From the NCBI RefSeq assembly GCF_020883455.1, contig NZ_CP086615.1, positions 1,860,001 through 1,924,000 on the forward strand: 64,000 nucleotides of DNA, written 5' to 3'. The translations under genes were made by a program, and so were the position numbers. The notes beneath the pieces are model-generated. The model was not told where the DNA came from, did not search any database, and saw only the letters and a program-made list of their open reading frames with translations. The stretch is from Spiribacter halobius. Lineage in GTDB: Bacteria; Pseudomonadota; Gammaproteobacteria; Nitrococcales; Nitrococcaceae. The number at the start of each line of letters is the position of its first letter. The first letter of the stretch is position 1. Below are positions 29,972-38,444 of the stretch, piece by piece.

Positions 29972-30624
29972 CCATCGACGACCGGACCGTCACGGTGCCT
30001 GCCGGCACCAGCGTCTGGGAGGCGGCGGCCCGGCTCGGCATCGACATCCCCGTGCTCTGCCACGATCCGCGCCTGCGGCCGGTGGGTGTCTGCCGGGTCT
30101 GCGCTGTGGACACCGGCGAGCGGACGCTGCCTGCGTCCTGCGTGCGCGAGGTGCAGGAGGGCATGCAGGTGCGCACCGATACCGACGAGGTGCAGGCGCA
30201 CCGCCGCGTGCTCACGGAGCTCCTGCTTGCCGACCAGCCACCGGTGAGCCGCCGCGAGGCCACTACCGGCCATGACCAGCTCTATGCCCTGGCGCGCAGG
30301 CTCGGCGTGGGGACGATCCCCTGGCCGGATGGCGCCGAGGGTCATCCCCGCGGCGAGGACTGGAGCTCGCCGGTGATCGCCGTCGACCACCAGGCCTGCA
30401 TCCTCTGCGACCGCTGCGTGCGCGCCTGCGACGAGATCCAGCACAATGACGTCATCACCCGCAGCGGCAAGGGCTACGCCACCCGCATCGCCTTTGACCT
30501 GGACGCCCCCATGGGCGAGAGCAGCTGCGTGTCCTGCGGCGAGTGCGTCGCGGTGTGCCCGACGGGGGCGCTCACCCACCGGGCGCTGCCCGCTGCCGCG
30601 GCGGGGGAGGGAAGCCAGCCATGA
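29953..30624 (+). CDS. Formate dehydrogenase iron-sulfur subunit (NuoG N-domain/HoxU-like)
   Basis: 223 residues. A plant-type [2Fe-2S] domain (C36, C47, C50, C63) is followed by two [4Fe-4S] motifs, CILCDRCVRAC and CVSCGECVAVC. It would link the molybdenum subunit to the FMN subunit. In FdsA these clusters form the N-terminus of the catalytic protein; here they are a separate gene. The start ATG 29953 overlaps the upstream gene by 19 bases behind a GGGAGAGG site, and the end overlaps the next gene by ATGA. Confidence 0.9.
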   Translation: MGDVTLTIDDRTVTVPAGTSVWEAAARLGIDIPVLCHDPRLRPVGVCRVCAVDTGERTLPASCVREVQEGMQVRTDTDEVQAHRRVLTELLLADQPPVSRREATTGHDQLYALARRLGVGTIPWPDGAEGHPRGEDWSSPVIAVDHQACILCDRCVRACDEIQHNDVITRSGKGYATRIAFDLDAPMGESSCVSCGECVAVCPTGALTHRALPAAAAGEGSQP

Positions 30625-32801
30625 AGCGTTTCGACGCCGGCGCCGCTGCCCCGGCACTGGACGACATCCGCGAGGTGCCGACCCTCTGCCCGTACTGCGG
30701 GGTGGGCTGCGCCCTCGCCTACGGGGTGGACCGCGAGGGCATCATCCACTATGCCCGCGGCCGGGACGGCGCCTCCAACGCCGGGCGGCTCTGCGTGAAG
30801 GGCCGCTACGGCTTCGACTACGCGAGCCACCCCCAGCGCCTGACCCGCCCGCTGGTGCGCCGGGACGAGGCCTACCCGCGGGGCCCGCTGTCCGCGTTCT
30901 CCCGCCCGGGCGCCAGCGGGCCGCGCAAGCCCGGCGGCATCGTCGACTATGCCGAAGTGCTGCCGCACTTTCGCGAGGCGAGCTGGGCAGAGGCGCTGGA
31001 TCGCGTCGCCGCCGGGCTGGCCGGCGTGCGCGACCGTCACGGCGCGGACGCCGTGGCCGGGTTCGGCTCCGCCAAGGGCTCCAACGAGGAGGCCTACCTC
31101 TTCCAGAAGTTCATTCGCGCGGTGATCGGCACCAACAACGTCGACCACTGCACCCGCCTCTGTCACGCCTCCTCGGTGTACGCACTGATGGAGGGCATCG
31201 GCTCCGGGGCGGTGACCAACGTCGTGCGTGACGTGGAGAACGCCGAGGTGGCGGTGATCGCCGGCTGCAATCCCACCGCCAACCACCCGGTGGCCGCGAC
31301 CTTCATCAAGCAGGCGGCGGCCGCGGGCACGAAGCTGCTGGCGGTGAACGTGCGCCGCCCCGGGCTCGCCGACTACGCGCAGCAGTACTGCCAGATCCGA
31401 CCCGGCACCGACGTCGCCTTCTACAACGCGGTGATGCACGTGCTCATCGACGAGGGCCTGCACGATCGCGCTTTCGTCGCCGAGCGCACCGAGGGCTTCG
31501 AGGCCCTGCGCGAGGTGGTGGCCCGCTACAGCCCGGAGGCGGTGGCCGGGATTACCGGCGTGCCGGCGGACGAGATCGCGGGCTTTGCGCGCACCCTCGG
31601 GCGGGCGGGCTCGGCGATGTTCTTCTGGGGCATGGGCATCAGCCAGCATGTGTTCGGTACCGACAACGCCCGCTGCCTGATCGCCCTGGCACTGCTTACG
31701 GGCAATATCGGCCGTCCCGGCACGGGCCTCCATCCCCTGCGCGGGCAGAACAACGTCCAGGGCGCCTCCGATGCCGGGCTCATCCCCATGTACTACCCGG
31801 GCTATCAGAAGGTGGCGGACGCGACGGTGCGGGCGCGCTTCGAAGGGCTCTGGGGCGTGCCGCTGTCGCCGGAGCCGGGGCTCACCACCGCCGAGATCAC
31901 CCACGCCGCACTGGAGGGGCGGATCCGCGCCCTGTACTGCATGGGCGAGAACCCGTTCCTCTCCGACCCGGACGTGAACCGGGTGCGCGAGTCCCTCTCG
32001 AGCCTGGAGTTCCTGGCGGTGCAGGACATCTTCCTCACCGAAACCGCGGAGTTCGCGGACGTCGTGCTGCCGGCGAGCTCGTTCATGGAGAAGCGCGGCA
32101 GCTACACCAACACCGACCGCCGCGTGCAGCTTGGCCGCCCGGTGCGCGAGCCCCCCGGCGAAGCGCGGGAGGACTGGCGCATCATCGCGGCCCTGGCGCG
32201 CCGGCTCGGGCATGACTGGGACTACGCCGACGAGGCGGCGATTTTCGACGAGCTGGTGGCGGCAGCGCCGCTCTATGCCAACCTCAGCCACGAACGGCTC
32301 GGCGACAATGGGCGCTGGTATCCCTGCCCGTCGCCGGAGTCCGACGGCGAACGGCTACTCTTCACGGAGCGCTTCCCCATCGGCCGCGGCCGTTTCGTGC
32401 CGGCGGAGCTCGGCGAGGCGCCGGATCTGCCGGACGCCGAGTACCCGCTGGTGCTCAACACCGGGCGGCAGCTGGAGCACTGGCACACGGGCGTGATGAC
32501 GCGGCGCTCGCGGGCGCTGGACGCCCTGGCCCCGGAGGCGCGGGTGGAGGTGCACCCGGACGATGCCGGGCGCCTCGGCATCGCCGACGGCGACTGGACG
32601 CGCCTCACCTCCCGGCGCGGCAGCGTGCAGGTGCAGGCGAAGGTCACCGATGACGTCGCCCTGGGCACGCTGTTCCTGCCGATGCACTTCCGCGAGGCCG
32701 CCGCCAACCTCCTTACCAGCCCGGAGCTCGACCCCTACGGCAAGATCCCCGAGTTCAAGATCTGCGCCGTGCGCCTGGAGCGGTTGCCGGAGCCGGAATA
32801 A
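30621..32801 (+). CDS. Formate dehydrogenase catalytic (molybdenum) subunit
   Basis: 726 residues. A [4Fe-4S] site (C23, C26, C30, C58) opens a bis-MGD molybdopterin protein of the DMSO-reductase family. HCTRLCHASSV carries C181 followed by His, the place of selenocysteine in E. coli FdhF, so this is a Cys-type formate dehydrogenase. GRQLEHWHTGVMTRRS and YGKIPEFK are near the cofactor-binding end. It is the last gene of the operon; fdhD, needed for sulfuration, is not in the window. Confidence 0.93.
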   Translation: MKRFDAGAAAPALDDIREVPTLCPYCGVGCALAYGVDREGIIHYARGRDGASNAGRLCVKGRYGFDYASHPQRLTRPLVRRDEAYPRGPLSAFSRPGASGPRKPGGIVDYAEVLPHFREASWAEALDRVAAGLAGVRDRHGADAVAGFGSAKGSNEEAYLFQKFIRAVIGTNNVDHCTRLCHASSVYALMEGIGSGAVTNVVRDVENAEVAVIAGCNPTANHPVAATFIKQAAAAGTKLLAVNVRRPGLADYAQQYCQIRPGTDVAFYNAVMHVLIDEGLHDRAFVAERTEGFEALREVVARYSPEAVAGITGVPADEIAGFARTLGRAGSAMFFWGMGISQHVFGTDNARCLIALALLTGNIGRPGTGLHPLRGQNNVQGASDAGLIPMYYPGYQKVADATVRARFEGLWGVPLSPEPGLTTAEITHAALEGRIRALYCMGENPFLSDPDVNRVRESLSSLEFLAVQDIFLTETAEFADVVLPASSFMEKRGSYTNTDRRVQLGRPVREPPGEAREDWRIIAALARRLGHDWDYADEAAIFDELVAAAPLYANLSHERLGDNGRWYPCPSPESDGERLLFTERFPIGRGRFVPAELGEAPDLPDAEYPLVLNTGRQLEHWHTGVMTRRSRALDALAPEARVEVHPDDAGRLGIADGDWTRLTSRRGSVQVQAKVTDDVALGTLFLPMHFREAAANLLTSPELDPYGKIPEFKICAVRLERLPEPE

Positions 32802-32841
32802 CCGCGAAGGCGCGAAGGACGCCAAGGCGGGAGGAAGGCGG

Positions 32842-32876
32842 GTAGGTCGTGCGCGGCTGCAGGCCGCGTGCGACAT
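32842..32876. repeat. GTCGTGC palindromic repeat, copy 1
   Basis: An imperfect hairpin GTCGTGCGCGGC-TGCAG-GCCGCGTGCGAC flanked by GTAG and AT. A second copy lies after narI at 50124-50157. Between it and the formate dehydrogenase stop are short GCGAAGGCGCGAAGG-like direct repeats. Confidence 0.7.
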
Positions 32877-32901
32877 GGGCGGTGGCGTTCCTGCCGCGCG
32901 G

Positions 32902-33058
32902 GGATAAAACACAACGGCACAACGGGCACAACGTTTCACCACGACGGAGATTTGGGAGAGGGGGCGACTTGCCAACTTGGCCGATTGGTTCCTGTGTCGC
33001 CCGTCGGCTCGTTATCGCCTCCGGAAGCGTTGTGCCCGTTGTGTCGTTGTGTTTATCC
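32902..33058. repeat. Inverted pair of ACAACG tandem repeats, locus 1
   Basis: Bases 32902-32933 hold about three 8-9-bp units of the ACACAACGG type; 33028-33058 hold the inverse with one substitution and one indel. The pair encloses about 95 bases with no gene. A second locus of the family is at 53401-53515. The whole space 32802-33135 (334 bases) holds only this, the GTCGTGC palindrome and a 26-bp repeat. Confidence 0.85.
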
Positions 33059-33113
33059 AGCCTGGCTGGCGCAGGGAGAAACGCAACGCCCGGCCCCGGT
33101 GCGCGTCCTGTCT

Positions 33114-33139
33114 GCGAAACGGTGAGATAGGCGGGCTAG
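33114..33139 (+). repeat. 26-bp dispersed repeat, copy 2
   Basis: GCGAAACGGTGAGATAG to CGGGCTAG. Its CTAG end supplies the TAG stop codon of the converging EAL-GGDEF gene. Confidence 0.75.
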
Positions 33140-34905
33140 GGCAGGCAGGCGAGGGTTACGTCCGCGCCGTCCGCCTTGGCCTGCTGTTTGAGGTCGGCCA
33201 GCAGCTGCATGAGGGCCGCGTCGTCGCGCTGCCGCGACTGCGGAGCGAGGACGGCGGTCGCGGCGCAGGCCGCGAGCAGCGGGAAGCGTCGCACCCTGCC
33301 GCGGCGGTCGACACCGCGCAGATAGCCGGCCCTGCGATGGGCCTCTTCGTAGAACGCGCGCACGTCTTCTCGGAAGCTGTCGAGAATGCCGCCAAGCGTT
33401 CGGGGCAGAAGGCGGCCATCATCGCCGGGCAGGCCGACGAAGAAGTCATCGCCGCCGATATGGCCGACAAAGGCATTCTGATCGCTCAGTCGCTTGCTGA
33501 GCAGCTCCGCCAGCAGACGCAGCACGCGGTCGCCCTGGCGGAAGCCGTAGTGGTCGTTGTAGGCCTTGAAGTGGTTGAGGTCCACGTAGGCCATGGTGGT
33601 GGGCTCGGAGACGTGCAGCCGCTCGCCGATGAAGCGCTGGATCATGCGGTTGCCCGGCAGCTGGGTCAGCGGGTTCTGGTCCCGGGCCTGCTCGAGGCTG
33701 CGCTTGTGCATGGCGAGCAGCAGCGCCTCGGCGTGCAGCATGCCGTGGTAGCGGCCGTCACGGGTGAGGAGCACGCCCTCCCCGCCGCCGGCAGCGGTGT
33801 ATGCCTCCAGCAGCGCCTCGACGGGGGTGCCGAGCTCGGCTCGCAGGGCCGGGTGGACAAACTGGCCGAAGCAGTCGCCGAGCCGCTTGCGGGATAGCAG
33901 GTCGCGGCCGCAGGCGGAGTAGATGTAGGCCTTGAGGTCGCGCTCCCGAACCAGGCCCCGGGGCCCGCCCTCGACGCCGACGAAGGGGAAGGCGCGGCGC
34001 TCGGGATTGCGCCGGAACATCTCGAATACGTCTGCCATGCGCATGTCCGCATTGACAGTAGGCGCCTGGTCCACCTGCTCCTCGGCGCAATCGGCATCGT
34101 CGCGCGAGCGGCGGCGCTCCCCGGCGTGCAGCTCGGTGACCCGCTCGCAGTGGCAGCGCATGCGGTGGGCATCCAGTGCCGGCGCTCCGGTCCAGTAACC
34201 CTGCACCCGATCACAGCCGATCTGCTCGCAGGTGCGGAACTCCTCGGCGGTCTCCACGCCCTCGGCGATCACCTGGATCCCGAGCGTCTTGGCGAGCTCC
34301 ACGGCATGCGCCGCGAACACCCGCTTGCGCGGATCGGCATCGATGTTGGCGATGAAGTAGCGGTCCAGCTTGATGAAGTCCGGATGCAGGTCGTAGAGGA
34401 GCGAGAGGCCTGAATAACCGGTACCAAAATCGTCGAGGGCGATCTGCACCCCGGCGTCGCGGTAGCGGGTGAGTCGCCTCTGCAGGGTCTCCAGATCCCG
34501 GATCTCCCGCCGCTCGGAGACCTCGATGACCACCGACAGCGGCGAGACGCCCCGCTCGCGTATGGCATCCAGCCAGTTCTCGGGGCTGTCGGCTGAATCC
34601 TCGAGCACGCGGTTGTCCACGTTCAGGAACAGCGTGAGCTCGTCCGCCTTGTCCAGCTGCCGGAAGGCGGCGAGCGCGCCCTGGCGGAGCAGGTTCTCCA
34701 GCAGTCGCAGACGCCCGCTGCCGGCGGCGGTTTCCAGCATCTCCGGCACCGAGGCGAAGCCGATCCGGTCCACGCCGCGGGTCAGTGCCTCGACGGCGAC
34801 ACAGCGGCCGCTGCGGATGCCGACAATGGGCTGGAACGCGAACTGGAGATGCTTCTGCGCCAGGCCGAAGGGAAACTCCGGCACCGCCTCGATGTGGCTC
34901 GCCAT
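33136..34905 (-). CDS. EAL-CBS-GGDEF cyclic-di-GMP protein
   Basis: 589 residues in an EAL-first order: EAL domain (about 20-250, FQPIVGIRSGRCVAVEALTRG and DDFGTGYSGLSLL), a CBS-pair region (about 285-405) and a C-terminal GGDEF domain (about 425-570) with HIGGDDFF as the cyclase loop. This layout resembles GGDEF/EAL/CBS proteins of Pseudomonas and Xanthomonas, where the EAL part is active and the GGDEF part senses nucleotide. ATG 34905 was chosen for its GGGGG site; ten further codons upstream are open. The stop lies in a dispersed repeat. Confidence 0.88.
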   Translation of the reverse strand: MASHIEAVPEFPFGLAQKHLQFAFQPIVGIRSGRCVAVEALTRGVDRIGFASVPEMLETAAGSGRLRLLENLLRQGALAAFRQLDKADELTLFLNVDNRVLEDSADSPENWLDAIRERGVSPLSVVIEVSERREIRDLETLQRRLTRYRDAGVQIALDDFGTGYSGLSLLYDLHPDFIKLDRYFIANIDADPRKRVFAAHAVELAKTLGIQVIAEGVETAEEFRTCEQIGCDRVQGYWTGAPALDAHRMRCHCERVTELHAGERRRSRDDADCAEEQVDQAPTVNADMRMADVFEMFRRNPERRAFPFVGVEGGPRGLVRERDLKAYIYSACGRDLLSRKRLGDCFGQFVHPALRAELGTPVEALLEAYTAAGGGEGVLLTRDGRYHGMLHAEALLLAMHKRSLEQARDQNPLTQLPGNRMIQRFIGERLHVSEPTTMAYVDLNHFKAYNDHYGFRQGDRVLRLLAELLSKRLSDQNAFVGHIGGDDFFVGLPGDDGRLLPRTLGGILDSFREDVRAFYEEAHRRAGYLRGVDRRGRVRRFPLLAACAATAVLAPQSRQRDDAALMQLLADLKQQAKADGADVTLACLP

Positions 34906-35061
34906 GGTGCCCCCGTTTTGATAACCCCTGTACAAAGCTTAAGCAAGGATTGTCCCAACCGTCCTTACCGAATGATGACAGTTGGACGGGCGGCGCAACC
35001 GGGGGCTCCATGGTGCCGGAACGGCACTCCGGCCGGCAGCTCGACCGACGGCGCCGCAGGT

Positions 35062-36225
35062 TCAGGCCAGGGCGTCGGCCCGTGGCCGGACCAGGATGGG
35101 CAGGTAGGTGACGGCGTAGGTCAGAAATGCCAGGGCCCAGGCGAGGCCCGCGAGTGCCTGCAGGCTGGCAGTGGGGAGCGGGGTGTAGGCGCCGAGGCGC
35201 AGCGCGGCCGCGATCAGCATCAGCCCGAATGCGGCGACCATCGGCCTCGGCGCGCGCATGGGCCGGCCAGTGTGGCCGAGGGCGACGCGGGCCATCATGC
35301 CGAGGGCGAGCAGTCCGAGTGCGCCGGCGGTGAGAGCATGCGCACCGGCGCTCCAGGGTATGCCGGCCCCCAACAGATTCGCGGCCTGCAGCGCAAAGCC
35401 GACAGGCAGAAACCAATAGCCCGCATGCAGCACCCAGAGCATGGGCTCGCCCAGGGTGCGCCACGGCTGCCAGGTGAGCCAGCGGGCCAGCGTCAGCGCC
35501 GCTGCCGCCAGCAGCACCGCCGCGAGCAGGGCGCTGCGTCCGCTCACGAGCCAGGCGATTGGTATCGTGGCGGTTGCCAGTGTCGCCGCCCAGGCGAGCC
35601 AGGGGCGTGGCGGGATGCGCACCGCCGCCAGCCGGCGCTCGGTGAAGAAGGGGATGACGCGACCGCCCATGAAAGTCAGCAGCAGGGCGACCAGCCAGAC
35701 CGACAGGGTGAGCGCCGGGTAGGCGGCCCCCGGTGCGATCCCCAGCCAGTCCGCGTGAAACCCGGCGTTGAGGGCGGTAAAGGCCGCCAGCAGCGGCACG
35801 AACACGTAGTTGCGCCGGTTGCCCGCACGCCAGAGAACCCGCCCCAGGGCGAGGGCGAGCGCCGGCAGGAAGGCGAGGTCGAGCAGCGCCAGCGCCCACG
35901 CTGGCAGGAGGCCCGGCAGCAGGAAGCCGAGCCTGGCCGCGAGCCAGAGCAGGAACAGCGCCCCCAGCCCCCGGGGCCCGATGGGCCGAAGCCCGGTCCA
36001 GTTGCCCACGGCGGTGAGGCAGAAGCCGGCGATCACCGCGCTGGTGAAGCCGAAGAGCAGCTCGTGGGCGTGCCAGTACACCGGCACCATACCGGCCGGC
36101 AGCGGCACGTGTCCGGCGAGGAAGCCGACCCAGACCAGCAGCAGCACCGGCGCCAGACAGGCGGCACCGAGGAAGAAGGGCCGGAAGCCCACGGAGAAGA
36201 ACGGCAGGGTGCAGACGTTTTTCAT
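35062..36225 (-). CDS. nnrS: NnrS family membrane protein
   Basis: 387 residues with about twelve hydrophobic helices. The family motifs seen are FSVGFRPFFL at the start, WHAHELLFGF, and ALTAGALGLLALGMMARVALGHTGR. NnrS is a heme- and copper-containing membrane protein that protects cells from nitric oxide. It follows a Dnr-type regulator gene and MobB on the same strand. A second family member is at 59389-60558. The frame is open upstream, but MKNVCTLPFFS fits the family start. Confidence 0.9.
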   Translation of the reverse strand: MKNVCTLPFFSVGFRPFFLGAACLAPVLLLVWVGFLAGHVPLPAGMVPVYWHAHELLFGFTSAVIAGFCLTAVGNWTGLRPIGPRGLGALFLLWLAARLGFLLPGLLPAWALALLDLAFLPALALALGRVLWRAGNRRNYVFVPLLAAFTALNAGFHADWLGIAPGAAYPALTLSVWLVALLLTFMGGRVIPFFTERRLAAVRIPPRPWLAWAATLATATIPIAWLVSGRSALLAAVLLAAAALTLARWLTWQPWRTLGEPMLWVLHAGYWFLPVGFALQAANLLGAGIPWSAGAHALTAGALGLLALGMMARVALGHTGRPMRAPRPMVAAFGLMLIAAALRLGAYTPLPTASLQALAGLAWALAFLTYAVTYLPILVRPRADALA

Positions 36226-36277
36226 AGCGCTGGCAGCATGGACGCTCAGGGCGCCGCAGTGCCTTGATCTGGGGCAA

Positions 36278-36967
36278 CTACTCCCCATCCCGGCGCAGCC
36301 GCTCCGGCGCGTGAATGGTGACCGCGCGGCCGCGCAGGCTGAGGATGCCGGCCTCGGTGAGCTGGGCGAAGCTGCGGGAGAGCGTCTCCGGGCTCACCGA
36401 CAGCCGCGCCGCGATGGTCTGTTTCGGGACGGGCAGGGTCAGGGTGGTGCCGGCGGTCGCGCCCTCGGGCAGCAGCGCGAGCAGGTAGTCCGCCAGGCGC
36501 TCGCGGGCGCTGCGCAGGGTCAGCCGCTCGATCTCCGCGACGCGGGCGTGCAGATGCATGCTGAGATCCCCCAGCAGCTCCAGGCAGGCTGTGTTGTCGG
36601 CGGCGAGGATCTCGCGGTAGGCGGCATTGCCGACGGCAAGCAGGCGGGCGTCGGTGACCGCGGTGGCGTCCACCGGATAGCAGGCGATGTCCATGAACAT
36701 CACCGCCTCGGCGAAGGCCTGTCCTGGGCCGAACAGCTCGATGATCTTCTCGTGGCCGGTGCGCGAAGTGCGCGAGAGCTTGATCTGACCCGCCTCCACC
36801 AGAAAGAAGCGCTCGCACGGGTCCCCCTGGTGGAACAGCGGCTCCCCGGCGGCTAGCGCGACCTCCCGGGTGGCGCCGGCGAGCTGCAGCCGCTGGGCGG
36901 CGGAGAGGGGGCGGAACAGCGCATGCCCTGCAAGCCGCGCGGCGATGCCCTCGCGGATATCATTCAT
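36278..36967 (-). CDS. Crp/Fnr family regulator (Dnr type)
   Basis: 229 residues. A cyclic-nucleotide-like sensor domain (about 12-135) is followed by a winged helix (about 150-222) with the DNA-reading helix in AARLSVSPETLSRSFAQL. The E-SR residues match the FNR group that binds TTGAT-N4-ATCAA. The N-terminal cysteine cluster of oxygen-sensing FNR is missing, so it is nearer to Dnr/NnrR, heme-based NO sensors. A matching site lies before narK1 (40349-40362). The gene overlaps the end of mobB and lies just upstream of nnrS. Confidence 0.88.
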   Translation of the reverse strand: MNDIREGIAARLAGHALFRPLSAAQRLQLAGATREVALAAGEPLFHQGDPCERFFLVEAGQIKLSRTSRTGHEKIIELFGPGQAFAEAVMFMDIACYPVDATAVTDARLLAVGNAAYREILAADNTACLELLGDLSMHLHARVAEIERLTLRSARERLADYLLALLPEGATAGTTLTLPVPKQTIAARLSVSPETLSRSFAQLTEAGILSLRGRAVTIHAPERLRRDGE

Positions 36968-37556
36968 TCTGCGGGGCTCGCGGTTGCCTAACCTCCTCGA
37001 GCCAGCGGCGGATGAACGCGGCCACCGATTCCGGCTGATCCAGGGCCAGCACCGGGAGCCGGGTATCGACCTGCTCCGGGCTGTCCGTGACCACGGCGAG
37101 GATGTGAGCGTCCCCGGGGTAGAGCGGCGGCTCACCCCGGGCGGCGCGCCAGACCTCGAGCTTGGGGATGGGCGCATGGCGGAACCCCTCTACCAGCACC
37201 AGGTCGTTCCGCTGCCGGTCCACCCGGGCCAGCTCCTCCTCCAGCACCGGATCGCGCGGCTCGGCACGCTCGACGATGCGCACGTGGCGCCGGGCGGAGG
37301 TGATCAGTACCTCACGGGCGCCGGCCTCACGCAGCCGATGGCTGTCCTTGCCGGGGTGGTCCACGTCGAAGCGGTGATGGGCGTGCTTGACCAGGGCAAC
37401 CCGCAGCCCCGCCGCCGTGAGCCGTGGTATGACGGCGGCGAGCAGGGTCGTCTTGCCGGCGCCGCTCCAGCCGGCGATACCGAGGACAGGGGCTGGCTGT
37501 GCAGCGGAGGCCGGTTGCGCGGTCACGCTGGGTCCTGGGAATGGCGGCCGGGACAA
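36960..37556 (-). CDS. mobB: Molybdopterin-guanine dinucleotide biosynthesis adaptor MobB
   Basis: 198 residues. The P-loop GWSGAGKTTLLAAVIP, HAHHRFDVDHPGKDSHRLREAGA and LVLVEGFRHAPIPKLEVWR are characteristic. MobB supports MGD cofactor formation, needed by both NarG and the formate dehydrogenase in this window. About 25 N-terminal residues are low-complexity Pro/Ala. Its 3' end overlaps the Dnr-type gene by eight bases, tying cofactor supply to the nitrogen-oxide regulator. Confidence 0.92.
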   Translation of the reverse strand: MSRPPFPGPSVTAQPASAAQPAPVLGIAGWSGAGKTTLLAAVIPRLTAAGLRVALVKHAHHRFDVDHPGKDSHRLREAGAREVLITSARRHVRIVERAEPRDPVLEEELARVDRQRNDLVLVEGFRHAPIPKLEVWRAARGEPPLYPGDAHILAVVTDSPEQVDTRLPVLALDQPESVAAFIRRWLEEVRQPRAPQNE

Positions 37557-37802
37557 TCATGATGCCTGTGCGCTCTGCGGCGGGCCAGTGGGCGATGTCG
37601 GCCGGCTTCCACCTGGGCGGATGGGTTGCGCGCAGCATGGGTGCGCTCCCCCCGGGGGATTCGCGGCGGGGGCGCAGCTTCGACGCGTTGCGTGCCGGGA
37701 CCGCCAGCGGACGAAAGCCCTGGGAGGCGCGCCCTCGCGCCGAAGCCGGCGGCCGCGGACAGATGGAAGCGCAGGCGGGCGAGGGGCCTGGACCCACCCG
37801 GC

Positions 37803-38444
37803 CTACTCGATGCCGTGCTGCACGGCCCACACGGCCGCCTCCACCCGCGAGCGCAGCCCCATCTTGCGCAGCAGATTGCGGACGTGGACCTTCACCGTGC
37901 CCTCGCTCACTTTCAGCTCACTGGCGATGCGCTTGTTGCTGAGGCCACGGGCAAGGCAGCCGAGCGCCGCTCGCTCCCGGGGTGTCAGCTGTTCCAGGCC
38001 CTCGCTGCCCGGATCGCGACCCTGCACGGCACGGGCGAGCACGCCGGTGAGGCGCTCGCTCAGCACCATCTCGCCCTCGGCAGCCTCGCGGATGCTCTCC
38101 TGCAGGGCCTCGGGTTCCATGTCCTTGAGCAGGTAGCCGTCGGCGCCCGCCCGTAGCGCCGCCACCACATGCTCGTCACTGTCGGAGACCGTGAGCACAA
38201 CGATGCGGCACTGCACGCCGGCGCTGCGCAGGGCGCCGATGGCGGCAAGTCCGTCCATGCCGCGCATCCGCAGGTCCATCAGGATGAGGTCGGGCTCGTC
38301 GTTCTTCACCGCGGCCAGGGCCTGCTCGCCGTCGCTGGCCTCACCGGCGCAGGCGAGCCCCGGCGTGAGCTCGAGCAGCTGGCGTACTCCGCGGCGAAAG
38401 AGCGGATGGTCGTCGACGATGAGCACCGTGGTTGGCGTGCTCAT
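37803..38444 (-). CDS. narL: Nitrate/nitrite response regulator NarL
   Basis: 213 residues. A receiver domain (about 5-125; LIVDDHPLFRRGV, phosphoacceptor Asp in LILMDLRMRGMDG) is joined to a LuxR-type helix-turn-helix (about 148-210, LTPRERAALGCLARGLSNKRI). It activates nar genes when phosphorylated by NarX. Its start overlaps the narX stop (ATGA). A NarL-type 7-2-7 site lies upstream of narK1. Confidence 0.94.
   Translation of the reverse strand: MSTPTTVLIVDDHPLFRRGVRQLLELTPGLACAGEASDGEQALAAVKNDEPDLILMDLRMRGMDGLAAIGALRSAGVQCRIVVLTVSDSDEHVVAALRAGADGYLLKDMEPEALQESIREAAEGEMVLSERLTGVLARAVQGRDPGSEGLEQLTPRERAALGCLARGLSNKRIASELKVSEGTVKVHVRNLLRKMGLRSRVEAAVWAVQHGIE

Noticed and set aside
32902-33058. 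CRISPR array or phage attachment site
   Set aside because: Units of 8-9 bp without unique spacers; no integrase or cas gene in the window.
37557-37802. Possible gene between mobB and narL
   Set aside because: Open frames here are overlapping shadows with no start site or family likeness; nothing recognisable was found.
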